Assembly: GCA_047619485.1 (NCBI GenBank)
Contig: JBLHKE010000139.1
Coordinates: forward strand, 1-13,106
Source of the DNA: JBLHKE01 sp047619485
GTDB lineage: Bacteria; Verrucomicrobiota; Verrucomicrobiia; Verrucomicrobiales; DEV007
Direction: 5' to 3'
DNA length: 13,106 nucleotides
In this document: piece after piece, positions 6,344-12,635 of the stretch
Layout: every line of letters starts with the position of its first letter
Numbering within the stretch: position 1 is the first letter of the stretch
The notes under the pieces: generated by a model
What the model saw: only the letters and a program-made list of their open reading frames with translations
The model's database searches: none
What the model was told of the DNA's origin: nothing
Made by a program: the position numbers and the translations under genes

Positions 6344-7675
6344 ATGAGTTTCGACCCCTTCAAGACCAAGATGCAATCAGCCGGGCTCAGCGCGGCCGCT
6401 GTCGGTGCTTTCGAGCGTGCCTACGGCTTGCTCGTCTCTGGCCAGAGTTCCTTGATTTCAGAGGAGGCGATCGAACCTGTCAGCGACCTGCCGAGCTATG
6501 ACTCGATCTCCAGAGGATGCGACGCCTCTGCCTTGCTGGCGCAGACGGTGGTGATCAAGTTGAATGGCGGACTTGGGACTGGGATGGGATTGCAGAAAGC
6601 GAAATCACTCCTCGACGTGCGTGGTGGCGACACCTTCCTAGACCTGATCGCCAAACAGGTTCTGCACTTGCGCGAGAAGCATGGCGACGGTCTGCGGTTC
6701 CTGCTGATGGACAGTTTCTCCACCAGCGAAGATACCGCAGCCTTCCTGGCTGAGAATTACCCACAGATGGGCGAGGTGGACGACTGGGAGTTGATGCAAA
6801 ACCGTGTCCCCAAGATCGATCGCGAGACGATGGCACCCGCCAGTTGTGAATCGGAGCCCGATAACGAGTGGTGCCCTCCGGGGCATGGCGATCTATATCC
6901 TGCGCTGGCCGGAACTGGTTGGCTCGACCGCCTGCTGGAAGCTGGGGTGAAGTATGCCTTCGTCTCGAACTCGGACAACCTCGGCGCGACACTCGATCTC
7001 GACCTGCTAAACTACTTCGCGAAATCCGAAGCGCCGTTCCTAATGGAGGTGACGCGACGCACCGCCGCCGATCGGAAAGGTGGGCACCTCGCCCGTGCGA
7101 AGGGGGGTGGGGGATTGCTGCTGCGCGAATCAGCCCAATGCCCTGACGAAGACTCGGATAGCTTCCAGGACGTCGACCGTCATCAGTATTTCAACACGAA
7201 CAATCTCTGGATCCGACTAGACCTTCTCAAGCGAAAACTGGATAAGTGCGGTGGCGTTTTGCCATTGCCGGTGATCCAGAATTCCAAGACGATCGACCCG
7301 CGCGATTCGCAATCGACGCCAGTGATTCAGTTGGAGACAGCGATGGGATCCGCGATCGAGTGTTTCGACGGTGCGGCGGCGATCGATGTTCCTCGCAGTC
7401 GTTTTGCCCCGGTCAAGACGACCGATGACCTGCTGGCGCTACGTTCCGACGCCTACGTCGTTACCGACGACTTCCGCTTACAACTCCACCCAGATCGCAA
7501 CGCTGTCCCACCGACCGTGGTGCTCGATAAGTCGCACTTCAAGATGGTCGATCAACTGGAGGTTGCCCTCGTCAACGGCGTGCCGTCGTTGCTGCGTTGT
7601 GAGAGTCTCGCGGTCAAAGGTGCCCACGTCTTCAGTGGTGACGAGGTATTCGAGGGCAAGGTCGAAATCGGCTAG
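6344..7675 (+). CDS. UTP-glucose-1-phosphate uridylyltransferase, eukaryotic (UDPGP/UGP2) type
   Basis: Makes UDP-glucose and pyrophosphate from UTP and glucose-1-phosphate in the cytoplasm. The 443-residue protein belongs to the UDPGP (UGP2) family, not the GalU family usual in bacteria. Motifs: nucleotide loop KLNGGLGTGMG (72-82) followed by KAKS (85-88), CPPGHGDLY (177-185), FVSNSDNLGA (206-215), MEVTRRTAADRKGG (234-247), FNTNNLWI (283-290), and RFAPVKTTDDLL (353-364) with the probable catalytic K358. It is somewhat shorter than animal and plant enzymes (about 470-510), mainly through a short C-terminal beta-helix ending near KVEIG. The ATG at 6344 is 10 bases after glgB with only a weak purine-rich stretch upstream (around 6322-6329), so it is probably co-transcribed with glgB. 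This position makes it the likely dedicated donor supplier for the upstream glycogen synthase. UDP-N-acetylhexosamine pyrophosphorylase is a less likely alternative. Confidence 0.92.
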   Translation: MSFDPFKTKMQSAGLSAAAVGAFERAYGLLVSGQSSLISEEAIEPVSDLPSYDSISRGCDASALLAQTVVIKLNGGLGTGMGLQKAKSLLDVRGGDTFLDLIAKQVLHLREKHGDGLRFLLMDSFSTSEDTAAFLAENYPQMGEVDDWELMQNRVPKIDRETMAPASCESEPDNEWCPPGHGDLYPALAGTGWLDRLLEAGVKYAFVSNSDNLGATLDLDLLNYFAKSEAPFLMEVTRRTAADRKGGHLARAKGGGGLLLRESAQCPDEDSDSFQDVDRHQYFNTNNLWIRLDLLKRKLDKCGGVLPLPVIQNSKTIDPRDSQSTPVIQLETAMGSAIECFDGAAAIDVPRSRFAPVKTTDDLLALRSDAYVVTDDFRLQLHPDRNAVPPTVVLDKSHFKMVDQLEVALVNGVPSLLRCESLAVKGAHVFSGDEVFEGKVEIG

Positions 7676-7682
7676 CCGCCAA

Positions 7683-7701
7683 CTTCGCTCTCGGTGCGAA
7701 G
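7683..7701 (+). terminator. Possible hairpin terminator after the glycogen cassette
   Basis: An inverted repeat CTTCGC/GCGAAG with a 7-base loop lies immediately downstream of the last glycogen gene. There is no T-tract, so an intrinsic terminator is only a possibility; mRNA 3'-end protection would be another role. Confidence 0.3.
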
Positions 7702-7797
7702 CCACCACGTCGCCGCCTCGCGCTCTCCCATTAGCCGGAATCGTTCAATCTAACTGCTTACCGGCCTTCCAAAAAATGATGCCACATGCCATGGGAA

Positions 7798-7821
7798 CGT
7801 TCGTCTAGGCGACGACGAACG
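7798..7821. repeat. 8-bp inverted repeat (hairpin) in convergent gap
   Basis: CGTTCGTC (7798-7805) and GACGAACG (7814-7821) form a perfect 8-bp stem with an 8-base loop between the convergent uridylyltransferase and membrane-protein genes. It could be a terminator, protein-binding site or remnant of a mobile element; nothing in sequence decides. Confidence 0.4.
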
Positions 7822-7986
7822 CTTACAGCTTCACTACAACTTTCAACCGCTGTGTGGCGTGCCCTTATTTGATTTCCTGTCATTCTGATCGTATCCGGGA
7901 AACACAGCGTCGTGACTCCCTCGCTAGAGATTCCGATGTTGGATTCGTTCTAATCTTTCAGGAGAATGTCCAGTCGATGCGATTCG

Positions 7987-8301
7987 CTACTGGCGGCGAG
8001 CTCCCGATGCGTCTTGTTCTGTCGATTTCTTGTTCTCGTATTTCTTCGCGGTGCCGATGAGCATCAGGCTCGCACCTGCATACGCAAACAACCAAATTAA
8101 AGGGTGCCACTCTGGAATCGTTGAAAGACTCATCGCCGCGACGAAGAGACCCAGACCGACATGCCGGAACAAACGGAAGGAGGTTTCATCCCGGAGAAGC
8201 AATCGGCGGCCAAGAATTGAACGGTCTCCAACTATCCAATTCGTAATGGCGACAAATCCGATCACGAATGCGAAGGCTTGAGGTGGAGCTTCGGCAATCA
8301 T
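7987..8301 (-). CDS. Small membrane protein of unknown function
   Basis: I do not recognise this 104-residue protein. It shows three hydrophobic segments at about 8-24, 45-62 and 66-84, connected by a basic loop (GRRLLLRDETSFRLFRH, 31-47), and a charged Lys/Glu/Arg-rich tail from 86. The basic inner loop and basic tail suggest that both face the cytoplasm. The ATG at 8301 is the only sensible start, with no Shine-Dalgarno sequence. It lies 32 bases downstream of the rhodanese-like gene on the same strand and may be co-transcribed with it. The regular alternation of hydrophobic segments favours a real gene over a shadow frame. Confidence 0.6.
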   Translation of the reverse strand: MIAEAPPQAFAFVIGFVAITNWIVGDRSILGRRLLLRDETSFRLFRHVGLGLFVAAMSLSTIPEWHPLIWLFAYAGASLMLIGTAKKYENKKSTEQDASGARRQ

Positions 8302-8333
8302 ACGTCAGTTTTCTCGACAAGGTCCGAGTTGTG

Positions 8334-9062
8334 TCAGCGCCTACTGGGGGCGGGCTTCCGCCTATGGGGTAATGTTAGTGTGCTCGCTGAACCCTGATCC
8401 ACCGCGATACGTGTTTGATTGCCTGCCCCTGTGGTTGCTGCTCGTAGAGGCGGAGGAGGCCGATTGCGCGCGAACTGAATCGGACTGTCATCCGGATCGA
8501 CAACATCGTCCAGTTCCCAGACGTTATCATAGCCATAGCTATGCAAAGTGATGTAGGTCGGAATATTTAGACCTGCGACGAAGCTCTTTGGAATTTCAGG
8601 CGGATCATACTCGGCCGGATACTCAAACTCCTTTCCGCCAACGATGCGTATCTCAGTGGCGACAGGAAACGTGGGTGTCCCGGGGAATGCTGCGCCGCGA
8701 AGATTGTTGCGACAGTAGATAAGCACTCGCGTCGATGGGCTAGGAATCGCCAAACCTAGATTGGCTGCTCCAAAGTGCGTGTAAGGTAGGTTGACCGCCC
8801 CCAGAACATGGCGGCGCTCATAAAATTCTGAGCCGCGAGCGTCTAAGACGATGGTGTCCGGGTCCGCCGCAGCCTTGGCGAACTCTGCCTCGGTAAGTCG
8901 GCGTTGCGATCTGAGTTCCTCGGCTTCCACTGCAACTGTCAAAAATCGCGCGGAATCGCAAGCCTTTCCCGTCGATTTTGCGATCGGAATCGTTTCGGAT
9001 TCGGCCAATGCAAACCATGTCGCGGCAAGGCCTAACAGTGAGAGTGTCGCGATCGTTTTCAT
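8334..9062 (-). CDS. Secreted rhodanese-like domain protein
   Basis: A 242-residue protein with an N-terminal signal peptide (about 1-20, basic MKT then a hydrophobic core and ALA-like cleavage region), so it should act in the periplasm or outside. A rhodanese-like fold follows: an acidic helix LTEAEF (56-61), IVLDARG (71-77), HVLGAVNLPY (85-94) and LIYCRNN (114-120) with candidate catalytic Cys117. Family members transfer sulfane sulfur or act as protein-binding modules. The part after Cys117 differs from a standard rhodanese: a long loop leads to LNIPTYITLHSYGYDNVWEL (165-184), a pattern I associate with a group of exported rhodanese-like proteins from marine bacteria. The last 43 residues (RPPPPLR onward) are low-complexity and could be a natural tail or the product of a frameshift. 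No Shine-Dalgarno sequence is clear before the ATG at 9062. Confidence 0.75.
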   Translation of the reverse strand: MKTIATLSLLGLAATWFALAESETIPIAKSTGKACDSARFLTVAVEAEELRSQRRLTEAEFAKAAADPDTIVLDARGSEFYERRHVLGAVNLPYTHFGAANLGLAIPSPSTRVLIYCRNNLRGAAFPGTPTFPVATEIRIVGGKEFEYPAEYDPPEIPKSFVAGLNIPTYITLHSYGYDNVWELDDVVDPDDSPIQFARNRPPPPLRAATTGAGNQTRIAVDQGSASTLTLPHRRKPAPSRR

Positions 9063-9378
9063 GGCAGGACGTCTAAGATGAATGATCTCCGGCGGGGATC
9101 AAAAGCTGGACTGGAAAAAGTGTCTCCTAACTGCGGAATAAGGTCAACTGCGCACTGCGTGGCCGGGGGCGTGTGGCGATATCCTCGCGTTATTCTAGCG
9201 CGTTGTTTGCGAGGGCGTGAAGGCACTCAAAACCCTCTTCCAAAAACTGGATTTCAGAGGAGGAGTCGCAGATGCTCGGACGTTGTCTAGAAAGGCTGAC
9301 AGTGATGGGAAGGCCGGATGTGCTAGGGGGTCGTAGCCGGGATAGGTCTGCTCATGATCAAAGTCATAAATCATTCCG
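9063..9378. other. 316-base gene-free stretch
   Basis: This lies upstream of the rhodanese-like gene and downstream of the SUKH-like gene, both on the minus strand. Short open frames on the plus strand have no family signature and no ribosome binding site. I see no convincing promoter, terminator, tRNA or repeat. It presumably contains the promoter of the rhodanese-like gene and may contain decayed coding sequence. Confidence 0.4.
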
Positions 9379-9813
9379 TCATAAGGGCACCTCCGGACAC
9401 CTACTGTGGAAATGGGGCGCAGAGAGAATTCCCGCTGGCGAGGCGATAAACGCTAAGCTATCTGGTGATAGTGGGCGCTTTAGCAACGAAGACAGCGGGG
9501 ATTTTATCAAGCTCCAGCCCGCATGAGGTTTTCGGAGGTGCCCATAAGGATCGGTGGTGATGAAATAAGTGTTGCCGGTTCCGTCTGGAAAGATGGAGAG
9601 CCAGGACGATCTCCAATAGTCGCAGGCCACTGGAGTTTCTCGCCAGAGTCTGTTGTCACGTTCCAATGATGCCCTATCGAAAGGCAGCGGTGACCCCATC
9701 TCTGGCATGTCGAACTCTCGACGGTTCCGATCCGAGCACACGAACTCAGCGTATTCTTGCGGTACTTTGAGATTCAGTGCCTCTTCCAACGTAGCAATGT
9801 CGTCGTCGGTCAT
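9379..9813 (-). CDS. SUKH (SMI1/KNR4)-like protein, possibly frame-shifted at the 3' end
   Basis: A 144-residue frame. Its first ~97 residues resemble a SMI1/KNR4 (SUKH) domain: an acidic start with IATLEEALNLKVPQEYAEFV (6-25) matching the usual E..LG..LP..Y..FL pattern, and WLSIFPDGTGNTYFITTD (71-88) matching the core beta strands. SUKH proteins are small cytoplasmic proteins often used as immunity proteins against toxins or as partners in other systems. No toxin gene is visible next to it. From about residue 98 the composition becomes Ser/Pro/Leu-rich and unlike the family. Another minus-strand frame stays open to a stop at 9458-9460 with a plausible sequence (LELDKIPAVFVAKAP). A frameshift or decay is therefore possible. 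It begins 64 bases after the HAD gene on the same strand. Confidence 0.55.
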   Translation of the reverse strand: MTDDDIATLEEALNLKVPQEYAEFVCSDRNRREFDMPEMGSPLPFDRASLERDNRLWRETPVACDYWRSSWLSIFPDGTGNTYFITTDPYGHLRKPHAGWSLIKSPLSSLLKRPLSPDSLAFIASPAGILSAPHFHSRCPEVPL

Positions 9814-9877
9814 TTTCTTGAGCGACTTACGTGGTCGTTCCCAGGATAGGCACTTGGACGGGGCGCGGGGAGCGACT

Positions 9878-10480
9878 CTATACCTGGGCGGCCGTGAGCA
9901 GACTCACGAACGCGGAGTGATCCTCGTGGTCGTAGCGGTGCGTCTGGAAGCCGAGGGACACGCCCGTCTCGATGTTGGCAGCGAGATCGTCGATGTAGAG
10001 AGTCTCTTCCGGTTTTAGATCGAAGCGGTCGATCGCTTGCTGATACATCGGCAGATCGGGCTTCATCGACTTTGCTTCGTGCGAGTAGATCCCGCCGGCG
10101 AAAGCTTTGAAAATCGGGAAGTCGCGCAAGATATGCTGCATGTGCAAGCCGTTGGTGTTGGAGAGGAGGTAGAGCGGGTGACCTTGATCTGCGATGCGTT
10201 GAATCGATGTGATCATCGCATCATTCTGGGCGAAGATCTCTTGCCAGATGGGGATGAAATCCTCGCTGCTGCCCTCGAACCCCAGTTGCTCAATCGCGAG
10301 GGTGACGAATTCATCGTCACTCATCTCGCCAGCTTCATAACGTTCTTTGATCTCGCTGATGTGCGCGAGCGGGGACTCGTGTGTGATTCCGAAATCACGT
10401 AGTTTGTTCACGGCGATGCTGAAGTCGAATCCGAGGATGACGTTGCCGATATCGAAGAGGTAGGCGTTGATCTTGCTCAT
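9878..10480 (-). CDS. HAD-superfamily phosphatase, YihX-like
   Basis: A 200-residue cytoplasmic HAD hydrolase. Motif I is YLFDIGNVILGFDF (7-20) with nucleophile D10 and Gly at D+2, motif II is LLSNTNGLH (105-113) with S107, motif III is K140 in SMKPD, and motif IV is YIDDLAANIETG (162-173) with D164/D165. A helical cap lies at about 20-85. The FD(I/L)GNVI start, SNTN-LH, KP and DD-A-NIE spacing closely follow E. coli YihX, an alpha-D-glucose-1-phosphate phosphatase; the actual substrate here is unproven. The start at 10480 is chosen because it overlaps the glycosyltransferase stop in an ATGA arrangement, which indicates translational coupling. The open frame continues upstream to 10816, but that part lies antiparallel in phase within the glycosyltransferase gene, is low-complexity and lacks family similarity. 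Confidence 0.88.
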   Translation of the reverse strand: MSKINAYLFDIGNVILGFDFSIAVNKLRDFGITHESPLAHISEIKERYEAGEMSDDEFVTLAIEQLGFEGSSEDFIPIWQEIFAQNDAMITSIQRIADQGHPLYLLSNTNGLHMQHILRDFPIFKAFAGGIYSHEAKSMKPDLPMYQQAIDRFDLKPEETLYIDDLAANIETGVSLGFQTHRYDHEDHSAFVSLLTAAQV

Positions 10481-11595
10481 TGGTTGTCTGGAATTTTTGA
10501 GAGTACGAATTCGACAATCTGGCGGGCCGAGGACGGGTTGCCAGCTTTTTCTGCAGCAGATCTCATTCCTTTCAATCCTCTCCGGTGATCGTCGAGCAGT
10601 GCGGAAATCTGCGCGCCGAGCGCGTTCGGATCTGTGATGAGCCGAGCTGCACCCGAGTTGATGGCGGCCTCGGCATTGCCCTCCTCCTGACCGGGGACGA
10701 TGTAGTTGATCAATAGTGGGCAGCGCGCGGCCATCGCTTCCTGAACCGATGCCCCACCAGCTTTGCCGATCACGCAGTGGTGTGTCTGGAGCAGGGTCGG
10801 CATCTGGTCTGTCCAAGCAATGATCTCTGCCTGGAAGCCGGGAGGTGCATTACTGATCGCGTTCTCGACGGTGGTTTTTAGGCGTTCGTAATGGCGTCCC
10901 AGGGCGATCGTGATCTTTCGATTGGGCAAGGTTCGGCATTCGGCTAGCGAGCATAAAGTCGCGGTCACCTCTCGTTTTTTCGTGCTCGGCAGGTAGAGGA
11001 TTTTTAATGGTGTGTCAGGGACAAACGAGGCTGCTTGCTCGAAGGCGGGGGAGATGGGGAATCCGAATACGTGGACCTTCGCCTCCGGGACTCCTGCATC
11101 CAGCAGGACTTGCGCGGAGACTTCATCGATGACGGAGTAGTGATCGCTCTGGCTACTAAACCAGATGGAATTGATGGTTTGCGCATCGGTGACGACGCTT
11201 ATGAAAGGGCAGGGGAGATGTCCTTTCGGACCGACCAGGCGCTCGACCAGGTGTGCGTAGAGCGGGTAGGTGCTGATGACTGCGTCGGGTTCGAAGTCGT
11301 CGAGTGTCGATTTCAAGGCGCGGGCGCTCGGGGCGAACACATCGAAGCGACGCTTGGTGAAGTCGGCGGCATCCGACGATCGGTAGATCAATTGCCAAAT
11401 TTTCGGCGTGTGGGTGATCGCCATCCGGTAAGCCTTGCGGAGGAATTCGTTCAAGGTCGGATGAGCTCGATCGAAGACATCACTGACCATTGCTTCATGG
11501 CCGGCTTGACCCAAGGCAGCCGCTAGTCCGTGGGCGGCCGTATTGTGGCCGTCCCCAAATCCGGCCGAGAGGATTAGAATTCGCTTTTTTGTCAC
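10477..11595 (-). CDS. GT28 glycosyltransferase, MGDG synthase/UgtP-type
   Basis: A 372-residue GT-B enzyme related to monogalactosyldiacylglycerol synthases and processive diacylglycerol glucosyltransferases (UgtP), which transfer a sugar from a UDP-sugar to a lipid acceptor at the inner face of the membrane. N-terminal half: ILILSAGFGDGHNTAA (6-21), the acceptor-side loop where GGGH.AA is usual (H17), and VISTYPLY (106-113). C-terminal donor half: VIGKAGGASVQEAMAARCPL (275-294) followed by the family hallmark VPGQEEGNAEA (300-310). No membrane helix is present, in line with peripheral attachment. The start is GTG at 11595, with only a weak AGGG next to it. It overlaps the HAD gene by four bases and diverges from the amidase gene. 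The acceptor (diacylglycerol, another lipid, or a carotenoid-like compound) cannot be deduced. MurG is less likely because its motifs are absent. Confidence 0.85.
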   Translation of the reverse strand: MTKKRILILSAGFGDGHNTAAHGLAAALGQAGHEAMVSDVFDRAHPTLNEFLRKAYRMAITHTPKIWQLIYRSSDAADFTKRRFDVFAPSARALKSTLDDFEPDAVISTYPLYAHLVERLVGPKGHLPCPFISVVTDAQTINSIWFSSQSDHYSVIDEVSAQVLLDAGVPEAKVHVFGFPISPAFEQAASFVPDTPLKILYLPSTKKREVTATLCSLAECRTLPNRKITIALGRHYERLKTTVENAISNAPPGFQAEIIAWTDQMPTLLQTHHCVIGKAGGASVQEAMAARCPLLINYIVPGQEEGNAEAAINSGAARLITDPNALGAQISALLDDHRRGLKGMRSAAEKAGNPSSARQIVEFVLSKIPDNQ

Positions 11596-11727
11596 CCTAA
11601 GCGCTGAAGATTTACAAAATTAGGTTGATTAATTAGAGCTTCCTTACTATTCTAAAATCTTAAGAGTTTTATGAAATGAAATCCACTTATCATAACTTTT
11701 AGATTTGTAACAATTAGGGATGCGATC
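11596..11727. promoter_or_regulatory. Divergent AT-rich promoter region
   Basis: This 132-base AT-rich gap separates the divergent glycosyltransferase and amidase genes and must hold both promoters. TCTTAAGA (11658-11665) is a perfect palindrome flanked by AAAA on the left and GTTTT on the right. I cannot place -35 and -10 elements with confidence. Confidence 0.4.
11716..11720 (+). promoter_or_regulatory. Ribosome binding site of the amidase gene
   Basis: AGGGA lies 7 bases before the ATG at 11728, supporting that start; a signal-anchor segment follows in the right place. Confidence 0.6.
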
Positions 11728-12549
11728 ATGAAATTTCAGAAGAATAGCGTGTTGAAGGCAGTAGCCGTCGGGCTACCGATTGGGTTATTCTCAGTCTGCT
11801 TGGTGTTTTTGCCAAAGGTTTCTACTCAAGAATCGATCGATCGTGGTCTGGCCTCGGATCAGTTCCATGAAGCTGGTCTGTTTGGTAGTTCGAAGGAATA
11901 CAAGGGGCGTCGCGGTATGTTTGGTGGATCATCCTCGAGCAAGCCGAAATACAGTCGGCCAGAGAAATCCACTCGCAGTGTTTCTAAGCAGAAGGAGCTG
12001 ACGATTTCGAAAACTGGAGCGAAATATGATAAGGTGATGTTGGGGCAGAAGCGGGCAGGATGGAAATACCTGACGAGGGACGTGCGGGCACAGATCGACC
12101 GGGCCGGGATCTCCCCAGACCGCTGGAAATACATCGTCGTCCACAACAGTTCGACCAAGCGCGGCGGCGCCAAGGCGTTTGATAACTACCACCGCAATGT
12201 GAAGCGCATGCGCAATGGGATGGCGTATCATTTCGTGATCGGCAATGGCAGCTACACAGGAACCGGGCAGATTGAGGTTGGGGATCGATGGAAAAAGCAA
12301 CTCCAGGGCGGGCACATGCGCAGCTCGGCGCAGAACCGCGTGGCGATCGGAATCTGCCTCGTCGGTGACTTTGACAGTGATCGGGTAGGCAACTCCCAGC
12401 TACAGGCTTTGGATGAGTTGGTCTCTTACCTGCAGGCGAAGACAGGGAAGACGATCGTGACGACGCACCGACAGATCAACATCCGCCCGACTTCTTGTCC
12501 GGGTAAATACTTCCCGGATCGTGTGGTGATGATGGCCTACAACAAGTAG
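11728..12549 (+). CDS. N-acetylmuramoyl-L-alanine amidase (Amidase_2/PGRP fold), exported or anchored
   Basis: A predicted zinc amidase that cleaves the bond between N-acetylmuramic acid and L-Ala of peptidoglycan, acting outside the inner membrane. Of the 273 residues, 1-8 are basic and polar, 9-30 form a hydrophobic signal peptide or anchor (VLKAVAVGLPIGLFSVCLVF), about 50-105 form a Gly/Ser/Lys-rich linker, and 130-270 form the amidase domain. Zinc ligands by family comparison are H139 (YIVVHNSS), H247 (THRQINIRP) and C257 (TSCPG); Y167 (MAYHFVIG) matches the catalytic Tyr of T7 lysozyme/PGRP enzymes. Thr255 stands where AmpD and T7 lysozyme have Lys, as in some PGRPs. The Cys20 in the hydrophobic segment is not in a lipobox. 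It converges with phoU. A role in cell-wall remodelling or peptide recycling is inferred. Confidence 0.88.
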   Translation: MKFQKNSVLKAVAVGLPIGLFSVCLVFLPKVSTQESIDRGLASDQFHEAGLFGSSKEYKGRRGMFGGSSSSKPKYSRPEKSTRSVSKQKELTISKTGAKYDKVMLGQKRAGWKYLTRDVRAQIDRAGISPDRWKYIVVHNSSTKRGGAKAFDNYHRNVKRMRNGMAYHFVIGNGSYTGTGQIEVGDRWKKQLQGGHMRSSAQNRVAIGICLVGDFDSDRVGNSQLQALDELVSYLQAKTGKTIVTTHRQINIRPTSCPGKYFPDRVVMMAYNK

Positions 12550-12561
12550 TTGAGGCTAGGG

Positions 12562-12625
12562 GCTAGGGGCGTCTCGCCCCTAGCGGGAATGTAGACGGGA
12601 CGAGATGCCCCAAGCTCCTTGCTTG
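12562..12625. repeat. Hairpin cluster between convergent genes (REP-like or bidirectional terminator)
   Basis: A 9-bp stem (12562-12570 with 12576-12584, loop GTCTC) lies just after the amidase stop. Part of it, GGGGCGTCTCG (12566-12576), can alternatively pair with CGAGATGCCCC (12601-12611) over 11 bp with one G-U pair. A third small hairpin, CAAGC (12611-12615) with GCTTG (12621-12625), follows. GGCTAGGG also occurs twice in tandem at 12554-12568. There is no T-run, so a classical intrinsic terminator is not clear; a repetitive extragenic palindrome is the better guess. Confidence 0.5.
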
Positions 12626-12635
12626 CCTTACGCTT

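Larger units (their letters stand above)
7676..7986. other. 311-base intergenic stretch with two hairpins
   Basis: No convincing gene is present on either strand. Eight bases after the uridylyltransferase stop is a 6-bp stem hairpin (CTTCGC 7683-7688 with GCGAAG 7696-7701, 7-base loop). A stronger 8-bp stem lies at 7798-7821. Neither is followed by a T-run. The region separates the plus-strand glycogen genes from the convergent minus-strand accessory genes. Confidence 0.5.

Noticed and set aside
9078..9526. Two overlapping plus-strand frames of 70 and 84 codons
   Set aside because: They have no Shine-Dalgarno sequence, no motif and mixed composition; one is largely antisense to the SUKH-like gene.
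9379..9813. Toxin-immunity pair
   Set aside because: The SUKH-like gene suggests immunity, but no toxin domain is encoded nearby; the neighbours are a HAD phosphatase and a rhodanese-like protein.
7676..9877. Integron-like cassette array (small same-strand genes with intervening repeats)
   Set aside because: An attC-like RYYYAAC occurs at 7748-7754, but the nearest GTTRRRY match is about 190 bases away, no paired sites repeat between the genes, and no integrase is seen.
10481..10816. Upstream extension of the HAD open frame by 112 codons
   Set aside because: It lies inside the well-supported glycosyltransferase gene, has Arg/Pro-rich shadow composition, and the ATG at 10480 matches the family N-terminus and an ATGA overlap.
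11035..11526. 163-codon plus-strand frame across the glycosyltransferase
   Set aside because: It is antisense to a gene with clear GT28 motifs and has no ribosome binding site or recognisable domain.
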